Assembly: GCA_964609825.1 (NCBI GenBank)
Contig: CAZSSH010000008.1
Span: 62,001 to 126,000 of the forward strand
Direction: 5' to 3'
Length of the DNA: 64,000 nucleotides
Source: CAZSSH01 sp964609825
Lineage (GTDB): Bacteria; Verrucomicrobiota; Lentisphaeria; Victivallales; Victivallaceae
Part shown: positions 1 to 9,196 of the stretch, piece by piece
How the letters are laid out: every line of letters begins with the position of its first letter
How positions within the stretch are numbered: position 1 is the first letter of the stretch
The notes under the pieces: generated by a model
What the model was told of the DNA's origin: nothing
What the model saw: only the letters and a program-made list of their open reading frames with translations
Databases searched by the model: none
Translations under genes and position numbers: made by a program

Positions 1-149
1 TAGGGCAGCGGCTTGACGTCGAGCGCAACTTTGGGCGCGGCGGTCTTTTTTTCGGCAGCCGGAGCCGTTACCGGCGCTTTGGCCGTTGACGGCTCACGGA
101 TGGAGCTCTTTTCCTCCTCGGGAAACGGGAGCAAGGGATCGTTTTCCAT
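1..149 (-). CDS. Partial gene downstream of ftsK, unknown product
   Basis: Only the first 49 codons are visible; the gene runs off the left edge. It starts with ATG four bases after the ftsK stop, and a GGAG sits just upstream of the start, inside the end of ftsK, so it is probably co-transcribed and translationally coupled with ftsK. The visible protein opens MENDPLLPFPEEE and continues into a low-complexity Ala/Pro/Lys-rich stretch, without signal peptide or membrane segment. Such a tether often precedes a folded domain, but that domain lies outside the window, so no function is assigned. Confidence 0.6.
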   Translation of the reverse strand, partial: MENDPLLPFPEEEKSSIREPSTAKAPVTAPAAEKKTAAPKVALDVKPLP

Positions 150-153
150 AACA

Positions 154-2706
154 TTATTCTCCGGTTATTTCATCAAAAATTAAAATATCGCGCTTGTTGC
201 CGCTCCCCGAGGGCGGGCCGACAATGTTTCTGGACTCCAACAAGTCCATGATTTCCGCCGCGCGGTTGTAACCGATTTTGAGCCGGCGCTGGATGTAGCT
301 GGTGCTCGCGCGCCGATCGAGGACGATGACCTCCAAAGCCCGCTTGATGACATCATCGTCGCCGGGTTGCAAATACTTTTTAACGATGGGGGCAATATCG
401 ACGTAATCCTCGTCATCGTAATCAATTAAATTGGGGTCGATCTCCTCGGCGACCGCGGTCTCCTCCTCGGCGACAACCTGACTGTTGAATGACTGCGGCG
501 CCTGATCGGAGACAAATTTGACCACGTTTTTGATATCGTCGTCATTGACCAACGCCCCCTGCACGCGCTCCAGATCGGAGCCGCCCGGCGGCAGGTAGAG
601 CATATCTCCGTAGCCGAGCAGTTTCTCGGCCCCGTTGTTGTCCAAAATCACGCGGCTGTCCACCATCTGGCCGACGCGGAAAGCGATGCGGGTCGGCAAG
701 TTGGCTTTGATGATCCCGGTAATCACGTTGGTCGACGGGCGCTGGGTGGCGACCACGATGTGGACCCCGGCGGCGCGGCCTTTTTGGGCGATGCGGGTAA
801 TCGAGTTTTCGGCATCCTTTTTGGCCTCGGTCATCATCAAGTCAGCGAGCTCGTCAATGATCACCACCAAAATCGGCATCTTGTCGGGCAGCGGCACGCC
901 GTCATTGTCCAATACCGGGGTATCGGGCAAGCGGCGCTTGTTGTACTCGGAGAGTTTCTTGACCCCGGCCTTGGCCAAAATAGTATAGCGTTTGTCCATC
1001 TCGTTGACCGCCCAGCGCAGCGCGATCGGCACTTTGCGCGAGTCGTTGATGACCGGCGTAATCAAGTGCGGCAAGCGCTTGTAATCCTCAAACTCGACCA
1101 CCTTGGGGTCCACCATAATGAGGCGCAAATCGTGGTGCGAAAATTTAAACAATAAACTCATGATCAATGTATTCATGCAAACGCTTTTGCCGCTCCCGGT
1201 GGCCCCGGCGATCAACAAGTGGGGGGCGCGCGCCAGATCGAGGATCACCGAATTGCCGGCGACATCTTTACCGAGTACAATCGGAATCTCGGCGTGACCG
1301 TTGCGCCAGGCGTCGGACTCCATTACCGAGCGCATAAAGACGCTCGCCGCACGGGTATTGGGGATCTCGACCCCGACCACCGGGCGACCGGGGATGGGGG
1401 CCAGGACGCGGACGCTCTTGGCGGAGAGATTCATCGCAATATTATCGGAGAGCTCCTCGACTTTTTTGACTTTGATGCCCTCGGCCAACGTAATTTCATA
1501 ACGGGTGATGCGGGGACCGGAGATATAATTGGAGACGGTGCCGGGAACACCGAAACTGTCCAGGGTGCGTTGCAAAATATCGCGGGACTTGGCAATCGAG
1601 GCCGGATCCTCGCTGATGACCTCCTCGCCTTTGCTGAGCATGGACAAGGGGGGCAAGGTAAATTCGCGCGAAGTTGTCACCGCACCGGCATTGACGCCCT
1701 TGACGCTGATGTTGCGGTCAAGGCCGACGTTGTGAATTGCAGGCGTAACCGAAGCTTTGGGGAGCGGCAGCTCGTCTTCCTCAAAAACCACCACCGGCTT
1801 GACGGCGGTTTTTTCCGTCCGGCCGTTGCTCAAATCAGGCAACGGGGCAACCTTGCCATCCACCAAAAAGTCATTGGGGTCCTCGGAGACGACCACCATC
1901 GGTTTGACGGCGGGCGGGTCCTCGACCACCACCAGCGGGGTTGCGGCGTCTTTATCCTCATCGAACTTGCCGGAAAAGCCGGGGAAATGATTGCGCACAT
2001 GCGAAAAAAGTCCGCCCTCTTTAGGGTAATCTTCCTCGGGTTCAGCAACCGCCACGGCAGCCCGCTCCGCCCGGCGCTCAGCCATCGGACGGTAAAACAA
2101 GCTTTGCATAAACTGGTGCCAGTCGGAGAAATAAATCATGATCGTCCCGCTCAAAATCAAGGCCCAGCTCAAAATCGTGGTGCCCACGGCGCCGAAAAGA
2201 TTGCGCAACCCCCCCTCGGCGAGGTGCAAACTCTCAACGCCCGGCGCGGCCAGCACCTGTCCGATGACGCCGCCCGACAACGCGAGCTCCGGCATCCCGA
2301 TGCGCCCGATATTGAGGCGGTCGGTAAAAAAGACAAACGTCTGCGGCGACAGCCCCAAAAGAAGCATCACCCCCAGCATAAACGAGAGCTCGCCCGAGAG
2401 AAACAGCAACGGCCGACCGCTTCCCGGAAGCAGCAAGCGGACCACCCGCAGCACGGTCAACGCGACCAAGACATAAGCCGAGAGGCCGAAGAGGTTAAAC
2501 ATCCAGTAGCCGATAAAGGCCCCGGTGTTGCCGATCCAGTTGGCGGGAGGGGCATCGACGCCGCCGGTGATGGCATAACCATCGGCGGGAGTGTAGGAGA
2601 CGATCGACAAAATGACCAGCAAAATACCGGCGAGATAAAAAATATTTCTTACCTTAAAACCGGAGGAAACCTCCTCGGCTTGAGGCACATTCACCAAATT
2701 ACCCAT
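154..2706 (-). CDS. ftsK: DNA translocase FtsK/SpoIIIE family
   Basis: Septal DNA translocase that pumps chromosome ends and helps dimer resolution at division. The N-terminus carries about four membrane segments (roughly residues 20-200), followed by an acidic, proline-containing linker. The motor follows with Walker A GATGSGKSV near residue 505 and Walker B VVIIDELADLM near 615. A C-terminal winged-helix gamma domain (about 765-850), which reads KOPS-like sequences in the family, closes the protein. At 850 aa it has the usual length for a short-linker FtsK. I chose the ATG at 2706 rather than the in-frame ATG at 2739: it has GAAGGA nine bases upstream, while the upstream ATG lacks a ribosome site and lies only about eight bases from the inferred transcription start. 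The gene is divergent from pyrF. Confidence 0.95.
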   Translation of the reverse strand: MGNLVNVPQAEEVSSGFKVRNIFYLAGILLVILSIVSYTPADGYAITGGVDAPPANWIGNTGAFIGYWMFNLFGLSAYVLVALTVLRVVRLLLPGSGRPLLFLSGELSFMLGVMLLLGLSPQTFVFFTDRLNIGRIGMPELALSGGVIGQVLAAPGVESLHLAEGGLRNLFGAVGTTILSWALILSGTIMIYFSDWHQFMQSLFYRPMAERRAERAAVAVAEPEEDYPKEGGLFSHVRNHFPGFSGKFDEDKDAATPLVVVEDPPAVKPMVVVSEDPNDFLVDGKVAPLPDLSNGRTEKTAVKPVVVFEEDELPLPKASVTPAIHNVGLDRNISVKGVNAGAVTTSREFTLPPLSMLSKGEEVISEDPASIAKSRDILQRTLDSFGVPGTVSNYISGPRITRYEITLAEGIKVKKVEELSDNIAMNLSAKSVRVLAPIPGRPVVGVEIPNTRAASVFMRSVMESDAWRNGHAEIPIVLGKDVAGNSVILDLARAPHLLIAGATGSGKSVCMNTLIMSLLFKFSHHDLRLIMVDPKVVEFEDYKRLPHLITPVINDSRKVPIALRWAVNEMDKRYTILAKAGVKKLSEYNKRRLPDTPVLDNDGVPLPDKMPILVVIIDELADLMMTEAKKDAENSITRIAQKGRAAGVHIVVATQRPSTNVITGIIKANLPTRIAFRVGQMVDSRVILDNNGAEKLLGYGDMLYLPPGGSDLERVQGALVNDDDIKNVVKFVSDQAPQSFNSQVVAEEETAVAEEIDPNLIDYDDEDYVDIAPIVKKYLQPGDDDVIKRALEVIVLDRRASTSYIQRRLKIGYNRAAEIMDLLESRNIVGPPSGSGNKRDILIFDEITGE

Positions 2707-2753
2707 AGCAAAAAGTCCTTCAAAACTGCGATTGAGCATACTAACACGATTGA

Positions 2754-2782
2754 AATATAACCCGCCAACGCGTTAAAATCAA
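2754..2782 (-). promoter_or_regulatory. Promoter of ftsK
   Basis: On the minus strand, TTGATT (2777-2782) is followed after 17 bases by TATATT (2754-2759). The predicted start of transcription lies about 40 bases before the chosen ftsK ATG. Confidence 0.6.
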
Positions 2783-2797
2783 TTAAAAAAACGCGTT
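2767..2797. promoter_or_regulatory. Pair of AACGCGTT palindromes between ftsK and pyrF
   Basis: Two perfect 8-base palindromes AACGCGTT occur at 2767-2774 and 2790-2797, 23 bases centre to centre (about two helical turns). The first lies in the spacer of the ftsK promoter and the second a few bases upstream of the pyrF -35. The placement suits a shared operator for a dimeric regulator; the regulator is unknown. Confidence 0.4.
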
Positions 2798-2801
2798 CTT
2801 C

Positions 2802-2830
2802 TTGAAAAAAGTCGTTTTATTGTGTATATT
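2802..2830 (+). promoter_or_regulatory. Promoter of pyrF-der operon
   Basis: TTGAAA (2802-2807), a 17-base spacer and TATATT (2825-2830), 43 bases before the chosen pyrF start. Confidence 0.7.
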
Positions 2831-2872
2831 AATCAGGTAACCATAAACCACCCAAGAGGAGCTTTGCCAATC

Positions 2873-3691
2873 ATGAATTTCATGGATCGTCTGCATCGGG
2901 CCGCAACGTGCAATCATAGTTTAGTCTGCGTCGGACTCGACCCCGATGCCGGCAAGCTGCCCCCGGCGCTCAAAGGCAAGGCCGATGCCGTCTTTGCCTT
3001 TAACAAGGCCATCATTGATGCCACCAAGAATCACGTTTGCTGCTACAAGCCGCAAGCGGCCTACTATGCCGGGCAGGATTGTGACGATCAACTCAAAAAA
3101 ACCATCGATTACATCCGCAACCACACCGATGTACCGGTCATTTTGGACGTCAAGCGCGGCGACATCGGCCCCACCGCCCAGATGTACGCCAAAGAGGCGT
3201 TTGACCGCTACAGCGCTGATGCGGTCACAGTCAACCCGTACATGGGGTTTGATACCTTGAAACCGTTTCTCGACCATATCGACCGCGGAGTGATCATCCT
3301 CTGCCGGACCTCCAACCCGAGCTCGGGCGATTTGCAAAACCTCGTCTGCGACGGCAAAACCGTCTACCAGCATGTCGCCATGCTGGCGCGCGACAAGTGG
3401 AATTACAACCGCAATGTCGCCTTGGTCATCGGCGCGACCTACCCCGGCGAACTCAAAGAAATCCGCGACCTTTGTCCGAACATGCCGTTTCTGGTGCCGG
3501 GCGTCGGCGCACAAGGCGGCGACGTCCAAAAAGTAATCCAAAACGGCTGCGATAAAAACGGCGGCGGTCTCATCATCAACTCGTCGCGCGGGATCATCTA
3601 TGCCTCGACCGGCGACGATTTTGCCGAAGCGGCCAACCGGGCCTGTATCGAGCTCAAAGATTTAATCAATTCATTTAGAAAACAACTTTAA
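2873..3691 (+). CDS. pyrF: Orotidine 5'-phosphate decarboxylase
   Basis: Catalyses the last step of de novo UMP synthesis (OMP to UMP plus CO2) in the cytosol. The catalytic Asp-x-Lys-x-x-Asp array is seen in LDVKRGDIG (D92, K94, D97), with the substrate-binding GLDPD near residue 21 and the phosphate-binding VPGVGAQGG near the C-terminus. The 272-aa length and the RGDIGPTAQMYAKEAF block fit the longer subfamily found in mycobacteria and PVC bacteria rather than the 230-aa enterobacterial type. An in-frame ATG at 2822 overlaps the -10 box, so I chose the ATG at 2873 with AAGAGGAG upstream. The gene ends one base before der. Confidence 0.95.
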   Translation: MNFMDRLHRAATCNHSLVCVGLDPDAGKLPPALKGKADAVFAFNKAIIDATKNHVCCYKPQAAYYAGQDCDDQLKKTIDYIRNHTDVPVILDVKRGDIGPTAQMYAKEAFDRYSADAVTVNPYMGFDTLKPFLDHIDRGVIILCRTSNPSSGDLQNLVCDGKTVYQHVAMLARDKWNYNRNVALVIGATYPGELKEIRDLCPNMPFLVPGVGAQGGDVQKVIQNGCDKNGGGLIINSSRGIIYASTGDDFAEAANRACIELKDLINSFRKQL

Positions 3692-3692
3692 A

Positions 3693-5165
3693 ATGCCAAA
3701 AATCCAATTACAAAAAGCGGAAAACGATCTTCCGGTGATCGCCATTGTCGGCCGTCCCAACGTCGGCAAATCATCACTCTTTAATGCGATCATCGGCCGC
3801 CGGCTCTCAATTGTCCATGAGATGCCGGGGGTCACCCGTGACCGGGTGATTGCCCCCGTCGTCCGCGGCAACCACCACTTTGAGCTCATCGACACCGGCG
3901 GCTTGGGGATGCTCCAAGGAGAATCGCGCAAAGTCGATGTGTGGGACAAACGCATCGCCGATCAGGTCGAGGCCGCCATTGAGGGTGCCGACGTTTTGAT
4001 CATGGTCGGCAACGTGGTTGACGGCGTGGTGACGCTCGACGAGGATGTGGCCAACAAGCTCCGCCAGTCTGGCAAAAAGATTTTGTTTGCCGCCAACAAG
4101 TGCGACAACCCGACCTTGATCGACAACGCGGTCGAGTTTATGCAGCTCGGTTTCGGCAAAGTTTTTGCGGTATCGTGCCTCCACCGGACGGGGATCAATG
4201 CCCTCGTCGAGGCCGCCATCGCCCTGTTGCCGCGCCACAAGGTCAAAAAAACCGATGAAGAAGACGCCGAGGAAACTCCGGCCGACGCTCCGCGCAAAAT
4301 CAACATCGCCGTCGTCGGCCGCCCCAATGTCGGCAAATCGTCATTGATCAATGCCCTACTCGGCGAGGAGCGGGTGATGGTGAGCGACGTCGCCGGAACG
4401 ACGCGCGACGCGATTGACGTTGATTTCACCATCCGCTACCAGTCGTCGGAGCGCCCGGCGACTTTGGTCGATACCGCCGGTTTGCGCAAAACCGCCAAAG
4501 TGGACAATTTGGTCGAGTACTTCAGCGTCATGCGCTCTAAAACCGCGATCGAAAAAGCGGACTTGGTGCTCTTTGTCGTCGAGGCCAGCCCCGACGGCGT
4601 CACCGCGCAGGACAAACGCATCGCGTCGATGATCCAAACCGCGGGCAAAGGCTGCGTGATCGTGGCCAACAAATTTGATTTGTTTAAAAGCGAATACAAA
4701 GTCAAGCAACTACAGGAGGAGCTCCGTTATTCGCTCCCCGGGATGGCTTACTCGCCGGTGGTGTTTGTGAGCGCCAAAGACAAAGCCAACCTCGACGGGC
4801 TGTTAGACCAGGTGGCTGAAGTTATGGAGCAGCTTGAGCTCAAGATCCCGACCGGCATTCTCAACCGGGTGCTGGCGGACGCCTTTGTCCAAAATACGCC
4901 GCCCGTGGTCGGCAGCGCGCCCTTAAAGATGTATTATGCGTCAATGGCCGGGATGATGCCGCCCCGGATCGTGATCTTTGTCAACAATCCCAAATTTTGC
5001 GCCGACAATTATCTGGCGTTTCTCAAAAACGTGCTTCGCCGCAGCTTTGACCTGACCGGTCTCCCGATCGAGATCGAGTTGCGCGCCCGGCCCAAAAAGA
5101 TCGAGAGCATCCGCACTGAGCGGCCCCCGATCCGCAAGCCGGCCAAGTCAAAAAAACAGAGGTGA
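3693..5165 (+). CDS. der: Ribosome-assembly GTPase Der (EngA)
   Basis: Tandem-GTPase needed for maturation of the 50S ribosomal subunit. Two complete G domains are visible: first with GRPNVGKSS near residue 20, DTGG and NKCD; second with GRPNVGKSS near residue 210, DTAG and NKFD. A C-terminal KH-like domain (about 385-475) and a basic tail ending in Lys/Arg residues follow. At 490 aa it is of normal length. Only one base separates it from the pyrF stop, so it is likely translated by coupling; its own stop overlaps an alternative GTG for the next gene. Confidence 0.96.
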   Translation: MPKIQLQKAENDLPVIAIVGRPNVGKSSLFNAIIGRRLSIVHEMPGVTRDRVIAPVVRGNHHFELIDTGGLGMLQGESRKVDVWDKRIADQVEAAIEGADVLIMVGNVVDGVVTLDEDVANKLRQSGKKILFAANKCDNPTLIDNAVEFMQLGFGKVFAVSCLHRTGINALVEAAIALLPRHKVKKTDEEDAEETPADAPRKINIAVVGRPNVGKSSLINALLGEERVMVSDVAGTTRDAIDVDFTIRYQSSERPATLVDTAGLRKTAKVDNLVEYFSVMRSKTAIEKADLVLFVVEASPDGVTAQDKRIASMIQTAGKGCVIVANKFDLFKSEYKVKQLQEELRYSLPGMAYSPVVFVSAKDKANLDGLLDQVAEVMEQLELKIPTGILNRVLADAFVQNTPPVVGSAPLKMYYASMAGMMPPRIVIFVNNPKFCADNYLAFLKNVLRRSFDLTGLPIEIELRARPKKIESIRTERPPIRKPAKSKKQR

Positions 5166-5170
5166 CCACC

Positions 5171-5635
5171 ATGAATGATAACGAAATTAAAAAATTTATT
5201 GCTCAACAACTCGCCCAAAATGTGAATTTGTCGGACATCCAAAAAATGGTGAATGCCGAGTTTAATCTTAAGCTCACCTTTATGGACATCCGCGTGATGG
5301 CATCGGAGCTCGACAACATCGACTGGAGCGTCAACGACCCCAAAGCCATCCAAAAAGCCAAGGACGAAGCCAAAAAAGCGGCCGACGAGGCCAAAAAGGC
5401 GGTCGAACCGCAAGCCGAAGCGGCCGCCAAATCGGGCACTGTGGTCGAAGTCAGCAAACTTATCCGCCCCGGCACTATGGCCTCGGGCACCGTCAAATTT
5501 GCCACCGGCCCCACCGCCGAATGGTACGTCGACCAGACCGGGCGGCTCGGCCTTGACAAGCTTGAGGGCGGCCAGCCGACGCCGGAGGACATCAAGGAGT
5601 TTCAATTGGAGTTGCAAAAAGCCTTCGGTCAATAA
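5171..5635 (+). CDS. Conserved-looking hypothetical protein with central helical Lys/Ala stretch
   Basis: A 154-aa soluble protein of unknown function. The first ~55 residues look like a small helical domain (FIAQQLAQNVNLSDIQKMV, suggestive of a helix-turn-helix but not diagnostic). A charged KAKDEAKKAADEAKKA stretch, likely a helix or coiled coil, follows, then about 70 residues with a beta-like GTMASGTVKFATGPTAEWYVD core. No signal peptide or membrane segment. I chose the ATG at 5171 with AGAGGTG ahead of it over a GTG at 5162 that overlaps the der stop. It sits in the der operon, but that says little about its role. Confidence 0.75.
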   Translation: MNDNEIKKFIAQQLAQNVNLSDIQKMVNAEFNLKLTFMDIRVMASELDNIDWSVNDPKAIQKAKDEAKKAADEAKKAVEPQAEAAAKSGTVVEVSKLIRPGTMASGTVKFATGPTAEWYVDQTGRLGLDKLEGGQPTPEDIKEFQLELQKAFGQ

Positions 5636-5656
5636 CTTCACCGGAAACGATGGGTC

Positions 5657-8600
5657 ATGAAAAAACCGTTTAAATATATCCTCTGGGGGATGCTGCCGAC
5701 TGCGGCGCTGACGGTTTTTGCCTTTTTTTTCCTGACCGGGTCATTTTTCATCACCCGCGCGGTGCTGCCGTTATGCAGCCGCCAATGGGGAGTGGACGTT
5801 GGGGCCTCACAGGTCAACTGGTCGATCTGGAGCTCACATGTCGAGTTTCGCGATTTAACCGTCGGTCCTCTGAGTGACCCTTATTTTAAGGCGACGAGCG
5901 GCAAATTTGACTACAATTTGGCGGCTCTTCTCAAGGGCAATCTCAAATTTTCGCACATTTTGGTCAATCAGGGGGTGTACATCATCCACATGGAGCGTCC
6001 CGACGACCCGGCAGCCGATGCCACCGCCGACAACGATCCGGTGCTTATTGATCTATCCGACGGCAAGGCGGTTGACTCCAATGTCGTCATTACTTTCGGC
6101 TCCGGGCAGTCACCTTCGGCAATAGAGTTTACCCGCCTCAATTTTGAGTTTGACCGCTTTGCCAACGACCAGCGGCTTACCGGCAGCGCCCGCTCGGACA
6201 TCCGCTATGCATCCAGCCGCAACAGTCATGTGGACAGCGGGCAGCTGGACTTTAAGATCAGCACCAAGCTGAATGAAAAGCTGCTCCCCGAGACGATGAA
6301 GCTACACGCCGCGTTGTCCCGGCTCAAGGGCGAAATCAGTGAACGCAAGCTCGACAACGCCAATTTAAAAGTCATCATCGACGCCACCGACAACCATGAT
6401 TTGCTGGAAATCAAAGAGCTGACCGTCGTCGAGGCCGACAAGCGCGATATCACCTTGAGCAAAGCCAATCTCAAGGGCGCGGTCAACTGGGAGCCTTTCG
6501 GCTTCCGAAGCGAGTTTCACATCGAGCGCCTCTCCGAGACCACGGTCGCGGTGCTCTGCGATTTGCTGGGCAATTTCAACCCCGGGTACGGCAACTTGAG
6601 CGCCAGCGGCGAAGTCGAGTACTTTAAGCGCAAACTCCGCGCCAACGGCCAAGTCAACGTCGAGCGCAGCGGCAGTGCCGTTTTCGGCCAAAAGAAATAC
6701 GACATCGTGCCCTTCAGCGTCAGCGCCCAGTACGACTTTTTAATCGACCTCGGCAAAAGGATGACCGATCTCAAGAAATTCGACTTGTGCATCAACGATA
6801 AAACCAAGGAAATCGCCTCGGTCCATCTGGACACCCCGGTCAAATACTCGTGGAGTCAGGCCGCCGAGGTTAATCCGGACAAGACCCCGGCCTGTTTCCG
6901 CCTCAATTTTCGTGATTTCGATTTGAATATTTTGCGGTTTCTGACCCCGTCGGAGAGTGAATTTTTGCTGAACTCGGGGCGGTTAAACGCCGAGATGCTC
7001 TTTTCCATCGACCACGACTTTGCCCAGGCCAAACTCACCGGCGAAGCCAAAATTGACAACTCCGAGCTCAAGCTCCTCAACACCCGAGTCCCCTTAAACA
7101 GCACTTGCGCCTTTGCGGTCGCGGTCAACAAAAAAATGGACTACAAGCTCACCAAGTTTGATCTCACGCTCAACTCGCATCAGAAGCTGTTGGGCAAACT
7201 TCAGCTCTCCGGCACCGGCAATTTAAAAAACGAAACCGGCGCGCTGTCGGTCGGCGCGGTGGAGCTGCAAACCGAAATCATCAAACTTTTTATGCCCGGC
7301 GATCAGGAAAAAACCCTCAAAACCATCGACCGGATGCATTTTAACAACATCGGCTGCACAGTCAATTTTTTGTACGACCTTGAGCACCCCAAGCTCGATG
7401 TCAAGACGGTCAGCGCCGAGTTCAAATATCTCGGCAACTCGACGGTCAAAATCGAGGTCATGCCCTTTGTCTATCTGCCTTTGGAGAAAACCGTCGACAA
7501 AGACTGGCAAATAAAAATCACCGGAAAACTCCCGGCTGCCAATCTCAATACCTTGATCGAGCGCCCCGATTTCAAATTTAATGCAGGCAATTTCGGACTC
7601 AATGTGCGCACCTCGGTCGCACGCGATTTCTCCAGTTCATTGATCAAAGGCGATTTTAATCTCGACAATCTCGATTTTACGGTCAAAGGCAAAGATTACC
7701 GCAATCTCTCCTTGCAGGGGCTGACCGCGATTTATCTGCCCAACTATGACAGCGTCGAAATCAGCACCTTTAACCTTTACCTCAAAAACGACAACCGCTC
7801 GGCCACCCGCGTCGAAATCCCGGGCAAAATCGACCTCAAAAATCAGACCTTCAGCTTTAACGCCGACATCCGCTATCTCAACGAAAATTTTGCCAACATT
7901 TTTACCGACACCGATGTCATGTCGCTCAACATATCCGGGCCGGTCGGAGTGAGCGGCAACCTTACAGAGCACTCCTACAAGGTCAATTGCTCGCTTAATT
8001 TCGACAACTGTGTCTTGCCCAATCTGAGCGGCAACAACCTCTCGGGAAGCTTGATCGCCAATTATGAGTCGGTCAACAACCTCGACTCGCTGCGGCGCTT
8101 TTTGCTTAAGGTCAAGGATCAAAAGGGCGACGTCATGGATTTAAGTTTGCGCAAAGCCTACAACCCGACCCTCAACCAAACCGAGTATCAGCTGCGCTCA
8201 AGCTTTGTCGACTTTGACAAGCTCAAAGGGCTGTTCGCCGACGGCGGCAAAGTCAAAGCGGAGGCCAAAGAAAAAATCGAAAAACGGCTCGATTTCGGCA
8301 CCGGCAAAACCTTTGTCGACTGCAGCGTCGGCAAGATTCACTGGGGCAAGGATTTCAACACCTCCTTCCGCGGCAACTTTTTACTGGATGACAACAGCAT
8401 TGCACTCAGCGACGGCAAACTGCGCGGCGACGGCGGCGAATTTGACGTCCAACTCAATGCGCAAAATGTCACCGAGGGCATCCGTTACCGTTTCCGTGTG
8501 CTGACCGCCGCCGGGCCGATGAATCTGATGCCGTTTTACGGCTTGCTCACCGAGGGAGAACAAACCAATCTCACCGGCAAAATCGACCGGATCGACGGCG

Positions 8601-9196
8601 AAATCTTTTTGACCGATGACGGCGGCAACGACTGGGTTACCCGGTCGGTTTCGGGATACCTCGCGGCGGATTTCTCCAAACTCTCGGTGCCCAACAGCGT
8701 CGCCTTCGGCCCTTTCGGCAATATTTTATTGCTGCCCGTGTACTCGATCAGCAAATTTTACCGGTTGTTTGACACCGGCATCACCGATGTCAAAAATCTC
8801 TCACAAATGACCCAAAACGAAAAAACCGTGCTCAAAAACATCAACTCCATCTATTTTGACCGCGGCGGCTTTAAAATCAATTTTCACAAGGGCGCCGGAC
8901 AGATCGAGAGCTGCCGCTTTGGCGGCGACCCGGTGCGTGACCTCACCTTTGCCGGTATCTTTGAGCTTGACGGCGAGCAAAACATCAATATGGAGAGCAA
9001 TATGAATATCTCGGGGATCAGTCTCACGCTGCCCATCACCGGCACCTTGTACAGCCCCAAAATCAGTTTTGTCAACAGTGCCCGCGAAACCTTGATGAAA
9101 ATACCGGAAGTATATATTATGGATATGGAAAACACCGCCGCCGGCAAAATTTTCCCCATCAAAAAAGCCAAAGAAATGTTACAGAAACTCAAATGA
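5657..9196 (+). CDS. Large AsmA-like envelope protein
   Basis: A 1179-aa protein with one N-terminal membrane anchor (about residues 9-31) and a very long, beta-rich remainder that should lie in the periplasm. The N-terminal pattern after the anchor (WGVDVGASQVNWSIWSSHVE, then a DLTVGPL segment) and the C-terminal segment near residues 930-1070 (GDGGEFDV, MNLMPFYGLL, FGNILLLPVYSISKF) resemble the AsmA/TamB/YhdP group, which forms hydrophobic-groove bridges for phospholipid transfer between membranes. The assignment is by general architecture, so it is moderate. It overlaps the downstream ABC-F gene by ATGA. No cysteine lipobox is present. Confidence 0.7.
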   Translation: MKKPFKYILWGMLPTAALTVFAFFFLTGSFFITRAVLPLCSRQWGVDVGASQVNWSIWSSHVEFRDLTVGPLSDPYFKATSGKFDYNLAALLKGNLKFSHILVNQGVYIIHMERPDDPAADATADNDPVLIDLSDGKAVDSNVVITFGSGQSPSAIEFTRLNFEFDRFANDQRLTGSARSDIRYASSRNSHVDSGQLDFKISTKLNEKLLPETMKLHAALSRLKGEISERKLDNANLKVIIDATDNHDLLEIKELTVVEADKRDITLSKANLKGAVNWEPFGFRSEFHIERLSETTVAVLCDLLGNFNPGYGNLSASGEVEYFKRKLRANGQVNVERSGSAVFGQKKYDIVPFSVSAQYDFLIDLGKRMTDLKKFDLCINDKTKEIASVHLDTPVKYSWSQAAEVNPDKTPACFRLNFRDFDLNILRFLTPSESEFLLNSGRLNAEMLFSIDHDFAQAKLTGEAKIDNSELKLLNTRVPLNSTCAFAVAVNKKMDYKLTKFDLTLNSHQKLLGKLQLSGTGNLKNETGALSVGAVELQTEIIKLFMPGDQEKTLKTIDRMHFNNIGCTVNFLYDLEHPKLDVKTVSAEFKYLGNSTVKIEVMPFVYLPLEKTVDKDWQIKITGKLPAANLNTLIERPDFKFNAGNFGLNVRTSVARDFSSSLIKGDFNLDNLDFTVKGKDYRNLSLQGLTAIYLPNYDSVEISTFNLYLKNDNRSATRVEIPGKIDLKNQTFSFNADIRYLNENFANIFTDTDVMSLNISGPVGVSGNLTEHSYKVNCSLNFDNCVLPNLSGNNLSGSLIANYESVNNLDSLRRFLLKVKDQKGDVMDLSLRKAYNPTLNQTEYQLRSSFVDFDKLKGLFADGGKVKAEAKEKIEKRLDFGTGKTFVDCSVGKIHWGKDFNTSFRGNFLLDDNSIALSDGKLRGDGGEFDVQLNAQNVTEGIRYRFRVLTAAGPMNLMPFYGLLTEGEQTNLTGKIDRIDGEIFLTDDGGNDWVTRSVSGYLAADFSKLSVPNSVAFGPFGNILLLPVYSISKFYRLFDTGITDVKNLSQMTQNEKTVLKNINSIYFDRGGFKINFHKGAGQIESCRFGGDPVRDLTFAGIFELDGEQNINMESNMNISGISLTLPITGTLYSPKISFVNSARETLMKIPEVYIMDMENTAAGKIFPIKKAKEMLQKLK

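Noticed and set aside
1219..2760. Long open frame (513 codons) antisense to ftsK
   Set aside because: It mirrors ftsK codon structure, has no ribosome site, and its translation is rich in His/Arg/Gln with no domain; an antisense shadow.
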